Below are positions 1 to 12,173 of a stretch of DNA of 64,000 bases, in pieces. The notes beneath the pieces are model-generated. The model ran no database searches. It had not been told where the DNA came from and was given only the letters and a program-made list of their open reading frames with translations. The stretch's first letter is position 1; each line of letters begins with the position of its first letter. The stretch is from Medicago truncatula. Taxonomy: Eukaryota > Streptophyta > Magnoliopsida > Fabales > Fabaceae. Location: contig NC_053043.1 in the NCBI RefSeq assembly GCF_003473485.1, positions 7,016,001 to 7,080,000 on the forward strand. The letters are read 5' to 3'. A program made the translations under genes and the position numbers.

Positions 1-440
1 ATTGGTGTTGGACTTGGACATCACAAATTGTGTTTGAACAAAATGTTGTTTTAGTTATCACCAAGTTTGATGCATGCATTATACTTCCAGAAAAATGGAT
101 GAGATAATTTATCGAACTGAGTATTGCTTCAAAGATTGGTTGCATCCAGAATCTATCAAAATGATTGAGAGAATTTATCAGATGCTCTTTCTATGTGTTT
201 TTTCTTTATTTCATTTCATTTCATTTATAGTTGTTTCATTTTGTTCCACCTATAAAGAAATTTGTTAAAGTCTTTTTTTTTTTTTTTTAAAGAAAGAAAT
301 TTGTTTAAGTCATTATTGATCTTAGTTGTTCACTTCATCAAACCGGGAATTATTTTTATCACTACAAAAGAAAATCTGTCACACTTGTTATTACTTATTA
401 TAATATAGCAAGTTAAACAAAGTATTAAAGAAATCTCCTC
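1..440. other. Intergenic, no gene seen
   Basis: AT-rich sequence with a T-tract near 272-288. No reading frame resembles a known protein. It may be the decayed upstream part of the LINE that becomes recognisable from about 465. Confidence 0.5.
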
Positions 441-464
441 TATCTGTTTTGTGGCCAATTTGGG

Positions 465-2260
465 GCGCGACTTGGATTTTCCTTTGATACATGGTCGAGC
501 TACCAAAGATACATATGATTATATTTTAGAGAAGATGTATAGAAGACTCTCAACTTGAAAAGGTAATCTCCTTAATAAAGTGGGGCAAGTTTGCCTAGCC
601 AAGTCAGTTACTACGGCAATGCCTATATATATTATACAGATGCAGTATTTACCTTCAAACATTTGTGACAACATCGATAGAGTCACGAAGAGCTTTATTT
701 GGGGTGGCACGGGTAGTAATAGGAAATGGAACAAAGTTAAGTGGTCTACTATTACTTCCCCTAAGAAATTTGGAGGCCTCGCTATTAGGGAAGCTAGATT
801 ATCTAATATTGCTCTTCTTGAAAAGTTAGTTTGGAACCTTCTTTATGATCCTCAAAAACTTTGGGTGAGGGTTTTATCTCACAAGTACATAAAAGGTGGC
901 GACATTTGGAACATTAAAGCTAAAGGAAACATTTCTCTAATCTGGAGAAGTATATTAAAGGCATTGGAAGCCTTGAGACAAGGCTTTCAATTCCGCATTG
1001 GTGACGGATCCTTCTCATTCTTGTACGATAACTAGATGGGGCTAGGAGCGCTTTGTCACTTGGTTGATTTTGTCAACATTTCAGATACTCATTTACAACT
1101 TAAGGATGTTAGTTTTATTGGATTATGAGATTGGAATAAACTGATGACAATAGTTCCAAACGAACTCAGCACGACTATTGATCAGTTCCCCCCTCCTTTG
1201 GCCTTTGATGATGATATTCAGGATAGATGGGTTTGGGGAGCTTCTCAAACAGGAAGGTATTCTTGTTCTACAACATATAGTTGACTTTTGTCACGTTATA
1301 GAGAGTTGAATGATAATGAAAGTTGGGATTGGATATGGAAATTGTCAATTCCGGCCAAGGTGCAACATTTCATGTGGCTTTGCAATGCAATCCCAACTAA
1401 CAAGCTTCGACATCACTGCAACTTGGCAACTTCTCCGATCTGCCAGCAATGTGGAACATACGATGAAGATGTGCTTCACAGCCTTAGGGATTGTGCTCCA
1501 TCGAAGGAAATTTGGCGACTAATACGTAGTGTTAATCATCCATATTTCTTCAGCTTCACATCCTGGAAAACATGGTTACAAACTATGTATAAAAGAGCTT
1601 TTGGTGACATGTTTGCAATAACTATTTGGTGGATCTGACGCTTCAGGAATAACCATATTCTTGGCGACAAGCAATGGAAAACCCAAAATGTCATTCATTT
1701 TATAGACATTATGTATATCGACCTAACTTCTGTTAATATTCACTCCTCTGAGCACCACATTAATTGTCACATGGTTAAATGGACCCCACCACTAGATGGA
1801 TGTGTTAAGTTGAATATTGTTGGAAGTTGTGGTGCTTCTGGTGACATTGGTTCTGGAGGTTTACTTCATGATAACAAGGGAAATTGGATGGCTGGATTCT
1901 CTTCTAATGAGGGGCAAGGGGATGTGCTTTTTGCCGAGCTATTTGGGTTTACCATGGTTTGATGTTGGCAATCAACAACTCTACTCAACGAGTTATTTGC
2001 GAAACAAATCTTTAGAAGTCATCTGTCTTCTTCAAGATCCAGATCACTCTCATATGCATGTATATGCCTCTTTGTTGGTGAAGATTTTTGGGTTAAAGAA
2101 GCATGTTCGTGACATTTCTTTCCAACATGTGCTTCGAGAGGGCAACCATTGCGCAAACTTCTTGGCCATGTTCGGGCGCTCTTTAAGATTAGGTGTGACT
2201 TTTTGGCATGCTCCCCCATCGGAGTTGAAGTCAATCTTGAGGCTTGATGCCCCAAGCTGA
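465..2260 (+). pseudogene. Decayed LINE (non-LTR retrotransposon): C-terminal reverse transcriptase region, zf-RVT and RNase H-like
   Basis: Three conserved blocks occur in the order expected for the 3' part of a plant LINE ORF2, but in different frames. The first, about 465-1035, has the post-RT 'thumb' signature (AMPIYIIQ, FIWGG, W..I..PK..GGL..R). The second, 1288-1638, is a zf-RVT domain with W.W.WKL..PAKVQHFMWL, then C..CG and a later HSLRDC. The third, about 1765-2260, is RNase H-like with an early DG.VKLN and a late LREGN.CANFLA. A stop falls in the RT block near 555 (SerThr-stop), another stop ends it at 1035, and a frame change lies within the RNase H part near 1960. The element cannot make a full protein. 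The upstream endonuclease and RT core are missing or unrecognisable. The class assignment is firm; the family is not determined. Confidence 0.85.
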
Positions 2261-2271
2261 GCCCTCTTCTT

Positions 2272-3082
2272 AGGGCGTGTTTGTTTCAAGGATTAAATTT
2301 ACAATCCCGAAAATAACATTTCCTGGAACATTATTCCTAGAAATCTTAATCCTATTAAAGTGTTTGGTAATTAATTTAGTTTCCCAGAAATATTTTTAAA
2401 CATATTTAATTTATAATTTAAAAAAAAAAAAAAGTTAAAATAGTGTGATAATAGGAAGTTATGGGTGGTTACCTCTTATTCTCATGAGAATAAAAGATTC
2501 CTGTACTTTAACATGGGAATAACAAGTGGTGTAAATTTTATTCCTAGGAATAAAATATACCTAGGCATAATTTATGAAATCTTGAAACAAACATGGGAAC
2601 CAAGGTTTCCCAATGGGCAAATTCTATGGTACATCCAATATATTTGAGTGTACCGGTACACCCATTTTTTAAATTAATAGTTAAATGAGTTGTTTTTTGA
2701 AGAAAAATATTATTTTTTTATCATTTATAATTATAATAACTAAATCTTATTCATCAAAAGTGTCAACGAAATAAATTTATTTATTTTGAATTTTTATCAC
2801 TCATAATTGAGAACATTTATTATTTTTTACGATAATATGTAAAAAAAAGTTACTATGATTCTTATAAACAGTAAAATGATGTTTTTTCTTATGAAATGTT
2901 GTTCTATAAAATATAAATATTAACAAATAGCTATTAACTACATAAAAAATGATCGTTAATTTATAAAATTAAGATGCAAGAGTACCGGTACACCTCATCT
3001 TATGAGTGTACCGTAGAAGTTCTCTTCCCAATGTTACATTTATGAAAATAAATTTGCAATCTATGAAACAAACACCCCCTCA
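2272..3082. mobile_element. hAT-like non-autonomous element (about 810 bp), interrupted by a second element
   Basis: The ends form a terminal inverted repeat: GGGCGTGTTTGTTTCA at 2273-2288, and its near complement (TGAAACAAACACCCCC) at 3063-3078. The interior is AT-rich and non-coding. It starts a few bases after the LINE RNase H stop. I could not define an 8-bp target duplication cleanly. The element contains the separately bounded foldback at 2616-3024, so it is the older of the two insertions. Confidence 0.6.
2616..3024. mobile_element. Nested Mutator-like MITE (409 bp) with exact 9-bp target duplication
   Basis: The ends are inverted repeats: GGCAAATTCTATGGTACA at the left and the complement of GAGAACTTCTACGGTACA at the right. 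Further inward both arms carry the palindromic GTACCGGTAC. Direct 9-bp copies of TTCCCAATG flank the element at 2607-2615 and 3025-3033. A 9-bp duplication is the hallmark of Mutator superfamily insertion. There is no coding capacity. It lies inside the older element at 2272-3082. Confidence 0.8.
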
Positions 3083-4016
3083 GGGTTTTTTTTTCTTCTC
3101 TTTTTTCTTTTTCTTTGTCGTTCTACCAAAAAAACTTATTATAATATAGCATTGCATGATATTTACTATCGTTTACTCCATTTTATATATTTTTTTTATT
3201 ATCAAATAGCGTAATGAGAAATGTAGGTTTGGAAAGAAAAATACACAAAAGAGGTAACAAGGAGGTGATGGAATAAAAATAGTTAACCCTCAAAATGATC
3301 TTGTGTTTTAAAGGTGATTAAGGAATAATACACAACATGAATAATAGATTTCTCTTTCATATTCAGAGAACTTCAATTTGTTACATCTTTGCTTGCAAGT
3401 TTGAACAAGTGCACTTTCTTTATAAAATTCATAAACTTTTGGTTTTCTATTTAATGTAAGAAACAATAATATCATGTAAATAATTTTATGTGATTACTCT
3501 CAACTCTAGGGATATAAGGTGTCAAGATCTTCTTCATTTTTTAATTTGGAGAGATATAGACTCAAAAAATTCTGGAAAAAATAAAAAATAATTAATAATA
3601 GTGGGGAGGATCCAAATTGTGCATTTTCATTTATTTTATCAAATGGGGAGGATCCTAACCAGGAGATAAGTACGTATTTATGTTGTTGGGTGAAAATGAA
3701 ATTTTAATGTTGGATGAAATATAAAACATTGTTGGAAATAAGTTGTGTTTTACCTTTTTAACTTGATTTTAATGTTGGAAACAAAAAATTGTATTGTCTC
3801 GAAAAATCTCACCAACCGAACCAATCTAAGCCGCATTGGTTGGGTTCGGATAACTTTTTAAAAGCCAATAACCAAACTGAATCACATGTTTTTTTTATCC
3901 GCGGTTATTATGACTTTTATGCTCAAGACCAAAACCAACCGCACCGCGAACACCCCTACTAAATATGTTGTTACTTCATAGGGTCCAATATGAACAAGTC
4001 CACCACGCGCACACGC

Positions 4017-4063
4017 GCAGAGAGAGAGAGGGAGGAGGGAGGGAGGGAGGGAGGGAGAGAGTA
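4017..4063 (+). repeat. Purine microsatellite (GA)n(GGGA)n
   Basis: Simple AG repeats run into five to six consecutive GGGA/GGGAG units and then back to GA. The strand is entirely purine. The runs of three G could form a G-quadruplex, but this is only a compositional inference. Confidence 0.85.
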
Positions 4064-4074
4064 ATAACATAATG

Positions 4075-4220
4075 TGAGTATGAAAGAGATGGTTGTACAA
4101 AAATTGTCACAACCGTTTTGTGACAACCTTTTTTTCTCTCTTCTTATGGATAAAAAACCAAAGAGATGAAAGAGAGAATTGTACAAAAGTTATCACAAAC
4201 GGATTATACGAATATCATTT
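4075..4220. mobile_element. MITE fragment, 'GTTGTCACAAA' family
   Basis: It contains the inverted motif pair TTGTCACAACCG / GTTTTGTGACAACC plus a distal TTGTACAAAAGTTATCACAAAC and ATATCATTT. The same motifs occur in the more complete copy at 56230-56415 and in a remnant near 61455-61490. The left end is uncertain. Confidence 0.5.
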
Positions 4221-6726
4221 ATAAATTGATGGAATATCGCACTCGATCCATTTTATCATTTTTAATTCCGAGACATATTGACTAGAAAGAAAGGTAGGAG
4301 AGAATTTGAAAACATACAAATATTTGAATTTGTACTCCCGACCAAACAAACAAAGGGAAAAAATGTCCAAGGAAAATTATGCCAAGGAGATTTGAGTCTT
4401 TTGCAATATAAATGGAAGATCTTATTCACAAAGATATAAACACAAAAAAAAAATGTAGTAAATCCTGCCACTTAATAGATCACACCATCTTTTATCATTT
4501 TATAACTTTTTTAATTTTTTTATACACATCTCTTTTTAAACGGAAAAAATAGAGAAGATTCTAACCCATTTAAGATAGAGTCTAGGCTACATTTTCCTCG
4601 TTATTATTGGAGTATATCATACTACTAGCCAACAAAATACAGCTTTCACGTAGAATATAGTACTACTAATGATATTAGTAGTCTATTGAAGCTTTTCATT
4701 TAAAACCTTTAAAAATCTCATGCGACTTGATCAAAAAAAGTAAGCACAAAATATTAGACTTGAACCGGAAGAGTATTTATTGAGAATAGTATACTTAGTA
4801 CTTACATCTCACTTTCAGTCGACTATACTTCATCTAGCAAACAACATTTGCTCAACATGTGTGTTGACACCAAATTCGGAGCTGACCTTAATTAACAATG
4901 ACAATATTTTGTTAGGGGAGCTCCATTTACCCTTTAAAATCATATATCTAAAGAAGCTGTATATATTTATATTTTCATTGATTTTTACCCAATATCTCTT
5001 GTAGGCTTGCACATGGTGCAACATCTACAAAGCCCTTAGATTAAAGATAAATATTTTTATCTTTTATCCAACATTTTATTATTGTATGATTCAATCACAC
5101 TTTTTAAAGGTTAAACAATATATAAATTAATCTTACGAGTCAAGATTTTTTCAAGTGACAAAAATTTCAAAAGAAGCGAGGAAGATTTTATTTTAAAGGA
5201 AGATTTTATTTTAAAAAACAAGTGAGAAAGATTTATGAATTCAAATAATGTTTGTTTCATCTATAAGTCTTTATCTCTACTCCTAATATTTTTAGGTGAG
5301 AGATAGAGAGAAAGGAAAATCAAACTAACTATCCAATTTCGGATGCCAAGCCACACATGCTTGCACTATGGTAGTTGGATCTTTTTGTGTGTGCCATTTT
5401 TGAAAAGTGGATTTAAACCATGTCATGCCACAATATAGGAATGACTTATATAAAGTGATCCCAAACGAGAACACTGACCTATCGAGTCACTGCAAAAGAA
5501 ATGAATCTTGAGGAGTCAATGTTATGGAGCACAAGAATAAGTCTTGTATCATATATAAGTTGGTTTTAACTATTGAATCAAAAGTTTATCATTGAATTAT
5601 TCAATGAAATATGATGAATACATGATGTAAGATTGTATTACTTGTTACTTGTGAATATAGACAAAGTCATCCTGGAGTACTTCTTTCATGCTCATATATT
5701 AGTATGGAAAATATTTAGTATATGTTTGGTTCTACGGAGACAATAGTTGATTTTGAATGAATTGGTTATGTAAAATTGATTTTGATTGAAATTGAGTTGA
5801 AGGTAAAATAATTTTTGTTTAGATATACTTTTATTTTGTTTGTAAACCAGGTATGATTTACGTATAACTGCGGATACTAATCTATCGAATCTTATGAGAC
5901 CTAAGTAAACGACAAACTCTTCCTAAATTTTTTAACATTGTTGCACGCTCAAACTGGATTCAAGTCAATGACTAATTTTTATTTGTATTATTTACATACT
6001 ACTTCTTAAAATATGCTATCCTAACACGCTCGTGGGTGCCTTGTTGAGAATTAATGATTGTAGCATGCTCTTGAATGAACTTTTTAGCTACTTTCTATCC
6101 CAAAATCAAACTAAAAGTGCATTCTCATTGAGAGTGATTGGCCAATTTTTTCATTCATGTCATCATTTTCTATAATATAATATATCCAACCATTATACTA
6201 CTATCATTTTCTAGATTATACATACCATTGTGTGCAATATGCTTCTTTTTGAAACGCTTGTGTGGGATTACTCTCAATGGGTCAACCTTGACTTTAACCA
6301 CTCAATTGTGGTTTGCAATAATAGATTCCAATTAACAATGTAATTGGCTCAAGGAGTGTGATATTAATCAACCACCCCATTCAAAGAATTAAAAGAAAGG
6401 CTTATTGGAGGAAGAGGAAGATAATTTTGCAACCCATATGAAAATAAATTCAGCTATAATAAGATGATTTACAACACTCACTTCAAAGTCAATTCCTTTT
6501 TTAAAGGGATTTGTGATTAAAGTTAGGTTATTCCTGAAGTGGATAAACTTTTGTTTCATTTTTGAGTAGTTAAAGAATCTATAAGGTGACAAACTTTCAT
6601 TTTTAGGTTATATTGTATTTTTATTTTATTTTATAAAGAGAGACAAATTCCATGAAATGAAACAAGTTAGATACGTTTTTATCCCCAAAAATATAACAAT
6701 TTTGATTTTAGTCTTTAAAAATAAAA

Positions 6727-7266
6727 GGCTTAATTACATTTTTGGTCCTATCATTTTGACTAACTCACGAAAATGGTCCTATCTTTTTTAAATCGAACAA
6801 AATCGTCCTTTAACTATATGTTTTTTTGCAGTTTTAGTCCTATCTCCCTATTTCCAACTCCATAAACGCACAGAAATGACAGTTTTAGTCCAACCACCTA
6901 TATTCAACCATGAAATAAACAAAGAATAAAACATGTGGGTACAAAGAATCTACTTTATTCAGCACACTAACCTAATTTCTGAGACATGTTACATACCTGA
7001 AACATGTCTTAGAAATTAGGGTTTTTCTTGGTTTGTGTGCTGAACAAAGTAGATTCCTTGTACCCACATGATTTATTCCTTGTTTATTTCATGGTTGAGC
7101 ATAGGTGGTTGGACTAAAACTGTCATTTCTGGAGTTTGAAATATGGAGATAGGACTAAAACTGCAAAAAAAAAATATAGTTTAGGGACGATTTTGTTCTA
7201 TTTAAAAGATGTAGGACCAATTTCGTGAGTTGGTCAAAATGCAAGGACCAAAAGTGTAATTAAGCC
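6727..7266. mobile_element. 540-bp foldback (Mutator-like) MITE with exact 9-bp target duplication
   Basis: The element is one long imperfect palindrome. The left end GGCTTAATTACATTTTTGG pairs with the right end, which reads (complement) GGCTTAATTACACTTTTGG. The complementarity continues inward for more than 200 bp on each side to a loop near 6985-7000. Exact copies of AAAATAAAA lie at 6718-6726 and 7267-7275. There is no coding content. The terminal GGCTTAATT resembles the ends of the 15891-16397 element. Confidence 0.85.
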
Positions 7267-7275
7267 AAAATAAAA

Positions 7276-8950
7276 ACAAGATGTTTTTTACATTCTAAAT
7301 TTTTCAATTTCGTTTTTTTATCTCTAATGATCAGTTTTTATGTTAATGTTAAGATCAGGACTCTTTTATGTTCAATATATTATATTTATTAATTATGATC
7401 CATTCTTTTATGTTCAAGAACTATCAAGGATATGTCAATGTCTCTTTATTAAGTTAACTCCTTTTGGGTTAAATAAGTTTTTCTTTTTTGGACAATTCTT
7501 ATGTGTAAATGCAGTGACGAAGTCAGAAAATACAAAGTTGACCATTAAAAAGTTAAATTACATACCTTAAAAATTCATAATAGTTATCTACACATTACTT
7601 ATGTCCGTAAAGTGTGATAGTAATGCATACTAAGATGAAGAAGAGGGTAGACCACAATCTAATTTTATTTAAAAGTAAAATAAATTTTACTAATTACCCC
7701 CTATAAAAAAATAATTTTTGGGTGGGGTGGGTCGTGGCCCACCCGAGCTTTAGAGGAGCTCCACCATTGTGCAAATGTGATACTTATTACATTACAGGTA
7801 AGATATTTATTAATTTATTTTATTTATAAAAAAAAAAAGAATTTAACGACGAAATTCACCCGCACTAAATACTAAAAAATGTCGCAGTATATCAGATATC
7901 CCTACGGTTTTTACCATTGAATTGTTCTTACTAGACACATAGTAACTAATTAATTTAAGTTGTAAACAATGTTTTTTTGGGGTTTCTTTGACTGGTCGAA
8001 TTTCTGATCTCAATCTATCCCCCTCGTGTGCATACTACTCCAACGCTTTGTCTACTAAAACCATTTGAATAATTTTAAGCGTATCTTCGTGTGATTTGTT
8101 AGAAATCACACACTTAATTTGTCAATATGATTTCTAGAAGTTCCACTTAACATATTTGTGGATACAATTGTGGCGGCGACACTGTGTTGCTGGATCACCA
8201 CATTATATTAAGAATAAACGCATATGTTTGGATACCTCATATTCATCTAAATTCAAATTAGATTTATGGATCATCTCACTTGTATGTTATCCAACATTTA
8301 TTTATTTTCATAAAATTTTGTTTTTGGTATATAGTTTTTTTATACATGTAGTCTAGTTCCCTCCTTACATTACATGAACACACAAAATAAGTCCACTTTA
8401 CATGAAATGAAAGTTTTGTATATATAATAAATATGCTAAGCACTACTAGGAGTGCCGTTCCCTCATCTATGAAAATAAGTTCACTTTTTGACAATTTATA
8501 AAGAAACATTTATTTTTCCTTTTCAGTTGAAAAAAATGTAGAGATTTTATTTCATTCGTATAAAGGGAAAAAGATATCCACGTTATGATATACACGCACA
8601 TACAAATTTAGTAACATTTGATTTGATATTGGCTACCAGTTTTAGTTATTATAGGAATCAGGAATATAATTTTTGCAATTGTGGGAATGACCAATTTATA
8701 ATAATATTGATCCCTACAACAACAAAAAAAAAAAATACTACGTATATAATAATATTGATGGTAGGATCATTATTATATGTAGAAGATAAAGTTCGAACCC
8801 CAAATACTAACTTATTTATGTTATAAGGTGAATTCTAATCGTTAAGCTACATAACAAAAAATAAATAAATATATTAATGTCATCTCAATTTGCTATAAAG
8901 TGGAGGTCATTAAATGCACATGCACCCGAATATTTCATGAGTAATTTTAT
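7276..8950. other. Intergenic, no gene seen
   Basis: AT-rich. A short SINE-like tail (AGTTCGAACCCC followed by a GGTGAATTCTAA-type motif) is visible around 8785-8860. Part of 8380-8455 is similar to 18735-18800. No coding potential was recognised. Confidence 0.5.
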
Positions 8951-8969
8951 TGGCTGAATTTGTGGAAAG

Positions 8970-9162
8970 CGGAGTGTTATGTACACTCTCTTTCTAACAC
9001 TCTTTGTGACACTAACTCTCTTATTGAGTGAAAATTCATGTGGGTGCCACACATTGAAAATGGATCCCACATAAAGTGGTGAGACCCACATGAGTTTCAT
9101 CCAATAGGAAGGTGAGTGTTAAAGAGAGTGTTAGAAAGATAGTGTTTTTAGCATTTCTCTTT
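8970..9162. mobile_element. MITE, 'AACACTCTC' family, copy 1
   Basis: The left arm (CACTCTCTTTCTAACACTC) pairs with a right arm reading GAGTGTTAGAAAGATAGTG. The internal half is also self-complementary (GTGGGTGCCAC...GTGGTGAGACCCAC and ATTGAGTGAAA...TTTCATCCAAT). It has the same layout as the copies at 9201-9334, 36225-36432 and 37393-37574. The exact ends are approximate. Confidence 0.7.
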
Positions 9163-9200
9163 GTGGAAAATATACTTTCAATTATATAATCTTTAAAGAA

Positions 9201-9334
9201 ATGTTAGGGACACTCTCTTTTCAACACTCACTTTGGAAATGAGTTCCACTTAAAGTGGTTGGTCACACATTAGTTTAAGTCATTAAAAAGTGAGTGTTGA
9301 AAGGAGAGTATCATTAGTATTTCTTTAATATTTA
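9201..9334. mobile_element. MITE, 'AACACTCTC' family, copy 2 (shortened)
   Basis: The left arm AATGTTAGGGACACTCTC pairs with a right arm ending GAGAGTATCATTAGTATT. It carries the family's internal AGTGGTT block but is about 60 bp shorter than its neighbour at 8970-9162. Confidence 0.65.
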
Positions 9335-9378
9335 ATTTTATGCTAGACATGTTGCCACCACATATGAGCATCTTTGGT

Positions 9379-9475
9379 TTATTAATAAAAAATGGTTTAC
9401 GAAAACAAAAATTTCCTTTTACTCTTTTATTAATAAAAAATGTTTTACGAAAACAAAAATTTCCTTTTACTCTTT
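9379..9475 (+). repeat. Two-copy tandem duplication (about 47 bp unit)
   Basis: The unit TATTAATAAAAAATG..TTACGAAAACAAAAATTTCC..TTTTACTCTTT occurs twice back to back with one or two base differences. It has no coding meaning. Confidence 0.8.
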
Positions 9476-9547
9476 CTTTAATTTATCATGTTATCCCATA
9501 TGTTTACCAAATATCTCATTCTTTTGAAATTAATTTTCCTATGTCCC

Positions 9548-9640
9548 GGTGAACATAGCTCAGTTGGTGGGACATGCATAATTATATGCGGGGGCTGGGG
9601 TTCGAACCCCAGACACCCCATTTATTCACCTTAAAAAAGG
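9548..9640 (+). mobile_element. tRNA-derived SINE-type retroposon
   Basis: The head carries degenerate polymerase III promoter boxes: a box A-like TAGCTCAGTTGG and a box B-like GGGTTCGAACCCC. A legume-type tail (CACCCCATTTATTCACC...AAAGGTGAATTTTAG) follows. The 5' seven bases do not pair with the 3' ACACCCCA, so this is not a functional tRNA. Related fragments lie at 30345-30530, 30640-30740 and 58193-58330. Confidence 0.65.
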
Positions 9641-9659
9641 TGAATTTTAGTCTATAACT

Positions 9660-11139
9660 ATTCAAGATTTTACTAAGTAAGTATGTCATCGTAAGCTTAA
9701 CTCATTTGTTCATAATATTTTATTAATAATTTTGTAATAAAAATATAATGAACAAAAGATCTGACCATGATGTGTCTTATTAATTTATTATTATTATTTA
9801 TTTATTTTAATATAATTTATTCCCTTGGCTCTCCATCTCTAAGATATTAGTATTTATGGAAAAATTAGGCATTGGAGTTTGTCTCTTGGATATGTACAAC
9901 AAGCCAACAACTCGAAGTTGATTATTCATGCAAACCTATAATTATAAACAATTCGTTCCACTTATGGTATATTTGGTTAGACTGTGGAAGTGCTAATCTC
10001 CGTCTTAACGAGAGTAGTTGATGTGGAAATAGAGAAGATAGAAAACCTAGCTTTCACGTTGACGTGGTTACGTATTGAAATTCTTAAATTGCAATGTGGT
10101 TCTAAACATATACTTATAGTAGTTTGGTTTGATCGAGGGACACCAAATAAATGTATAACTTTTAAGTGGTATTTTCCGCTTCATCTATAAAGACTCACTC
10201 TTGGTAACGAAAAAACACGACACTTTTAAAAGTTATATTATATATAAAATTAGATGGAATCCAATTCGCCAAATCTGATACCTTCAATGTTGATAGGTAT
10301 AGAAACTTTTATTCAATTATCAATATTCAATTTTTTTGACTATATTATCAACATTCGATTAGAAAACACGCAAAACATTTGAATCTTCTTTGTCATATCT
10401 TCCTCACCAAAAATAAAGTACAGTTGCAACTTATTCAACTATGGAAATTAGGGGCCAACAAGGAATAAAATAGCACTGACCCTTAAAGTTAACCACTAGT
10501 CAAATCATGACTCACTACTCTTAAAATTTTCCATAATTAATTCTTTGTCAAGTCTCTTTTGGTGGGACAAATATTTTGTTGATAGAACATTCTATTTATG
10601 GGAAATTCTAGATACAACCCCAAATTAATTTTATTTGGACACACATTCATAAATGAAAAGAATAAAAGAGAATAGATTTAAATGATGTCATTAAATAATT
10701 TCTCTTTTAATTTTTTTACATTTGTGTATGGGCCCCCAAATAAATTTGATTTGATATTGTGCTCATGTAATAATTGTTCTCTATTTATACACACATTTGA
10801 GAAAAGGTAAAAAAAAAAATGAATTAAATAATATCCATTTTTAAAATAATTAATTTATATGTATTTTTGTGTGCCTCTAAATGATGTGTCCAAATACTTT
10901 TGGTCGTGTAAGACTTTCATAGTATGGATTGATAGAATAAAATAAAAAATATAGTATGCACTACAAAAGCCAATAAACACGTAAATTTCTTCTTGTTTTG
11001 CATTCTTAGCAACCAAATATTTCTTCTCTCTTTCTCTGCTACCTTGTTTACGTGCCTTTGACACATGAAGATTATTAACTCTGTCTTCTTTGCATGCTTT
11101 TTCATGTTTTTAATCACTTTGTATATTGATCAAACCTCT
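9660..11139. other. Upstream region of the first nucleoside hydrolase gene, no gene seen
   Basis: AT-rich, non-coding sequence. Homology between the two nucleoside hydrolase copies starts only at about 11140 (equivalent to about 20697). Most of this presumed promoter region was therefore not duplicated along with the gene. Confidence 0.5.
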
Positions 11140-11222
11140 CTTTCAAGTCTTTCTCATTCTATACTGCATATTTGAACACAAGAGTTTCCTGAGTCATCAG
11201 TAGTATTGAATCATCACAGATA

Positions 11223-12119
11223 ATGTTTTCAATGAGGTTTTGGATGCTAGCTTTTGTGTTGATCATATCAGAAATTTTTGGAGCTTCTTTGAATATAGTT
11301 GAAGGAAAGCCTCAAAGGATTCTTTTGGATACAGATGTTGATACTGATGATTTATTTGCACTTCTATATCTTTTGAAGCTCAATAGATCAGAGTTTCTAT
11401 TAGAGGTTAGCAAAACTAACCAAATTGAAAAAGTTTCCTTAATTCACTTTTTCTTTCTTCTTTTTGTGGTTTTCATTGTGAATTATTGATGCTTTGACTT
11501 CAAATCTGTTACTCATTACAAGCAATCACAGTTCAAAAAACATATACGAAAAACGGAAATAAAGAAAAGTTGGATTAATGGACAGGCCAAATTGGAACAC
11601 TTTAGTTCATAATATCAATCCAAAAGTTCAAACCAATGGACTGGAATGCTCCAACACTTATAAACACTTTAGTTTTTCTTATTCGTCTAACAAAACGCAC
11701 AAGATTTGATTACGAGTTTCTATTATTAAAGCATAGGATTTTCAGATTATAACTTATGTTTAGATACTACGGTTCAATTTACAAGATTAGTCCATCGCCC
11801 CTTATCAAAAACTATTGAGTCATACCAAATTAAACAAATTGCATTAATTTTTTATATGTTCCTTTTTGAGCAAATCTTACTGGTGGGGATTGAGTTATTG
11901 AAAACTGTTTCTATTGGCTTAATCAAGAAACCAACATAGTGAATAAAAAGGGTGTACTTTTTTCCTTTTTTTAAATAAAGGGTGTGTTTTTAAAAGTTGT
12001 CAATAGTATTATACTATTTGTCTCAAAATGTGTTGTAAAAACCAGACAATTTGTATCTTCTGATGTTGACAATGAAATTTGGCTTGATTATGTTTTGCAT
12101 TTTATTATTATTATTATTA

Positions 12120-12173
<54 letters not shown>

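Larger units (their letters stand above)
3086..6717. other. Intergenic DNA without a supportable gene
   Basis: Long AT-rich stretch. Reading frames are short and resemble nothing known. It includes a GA/GGGA-rich tract (4017-4063) and a MITE fragment (about 4075-4220), listed separately. Otherwise I see nothing defined. Confidence 0.6.

Noticed and set aside
9548..9620. A possible functional tRNA gene (TAGCTCAGTTGG and GGGTTCGAACCCC present)
   Set aside because: The acceptor ends do not pair, the anticodon arm is not well formed, and the legume SINE tail follows. It is a tRNA-derived retroposon.
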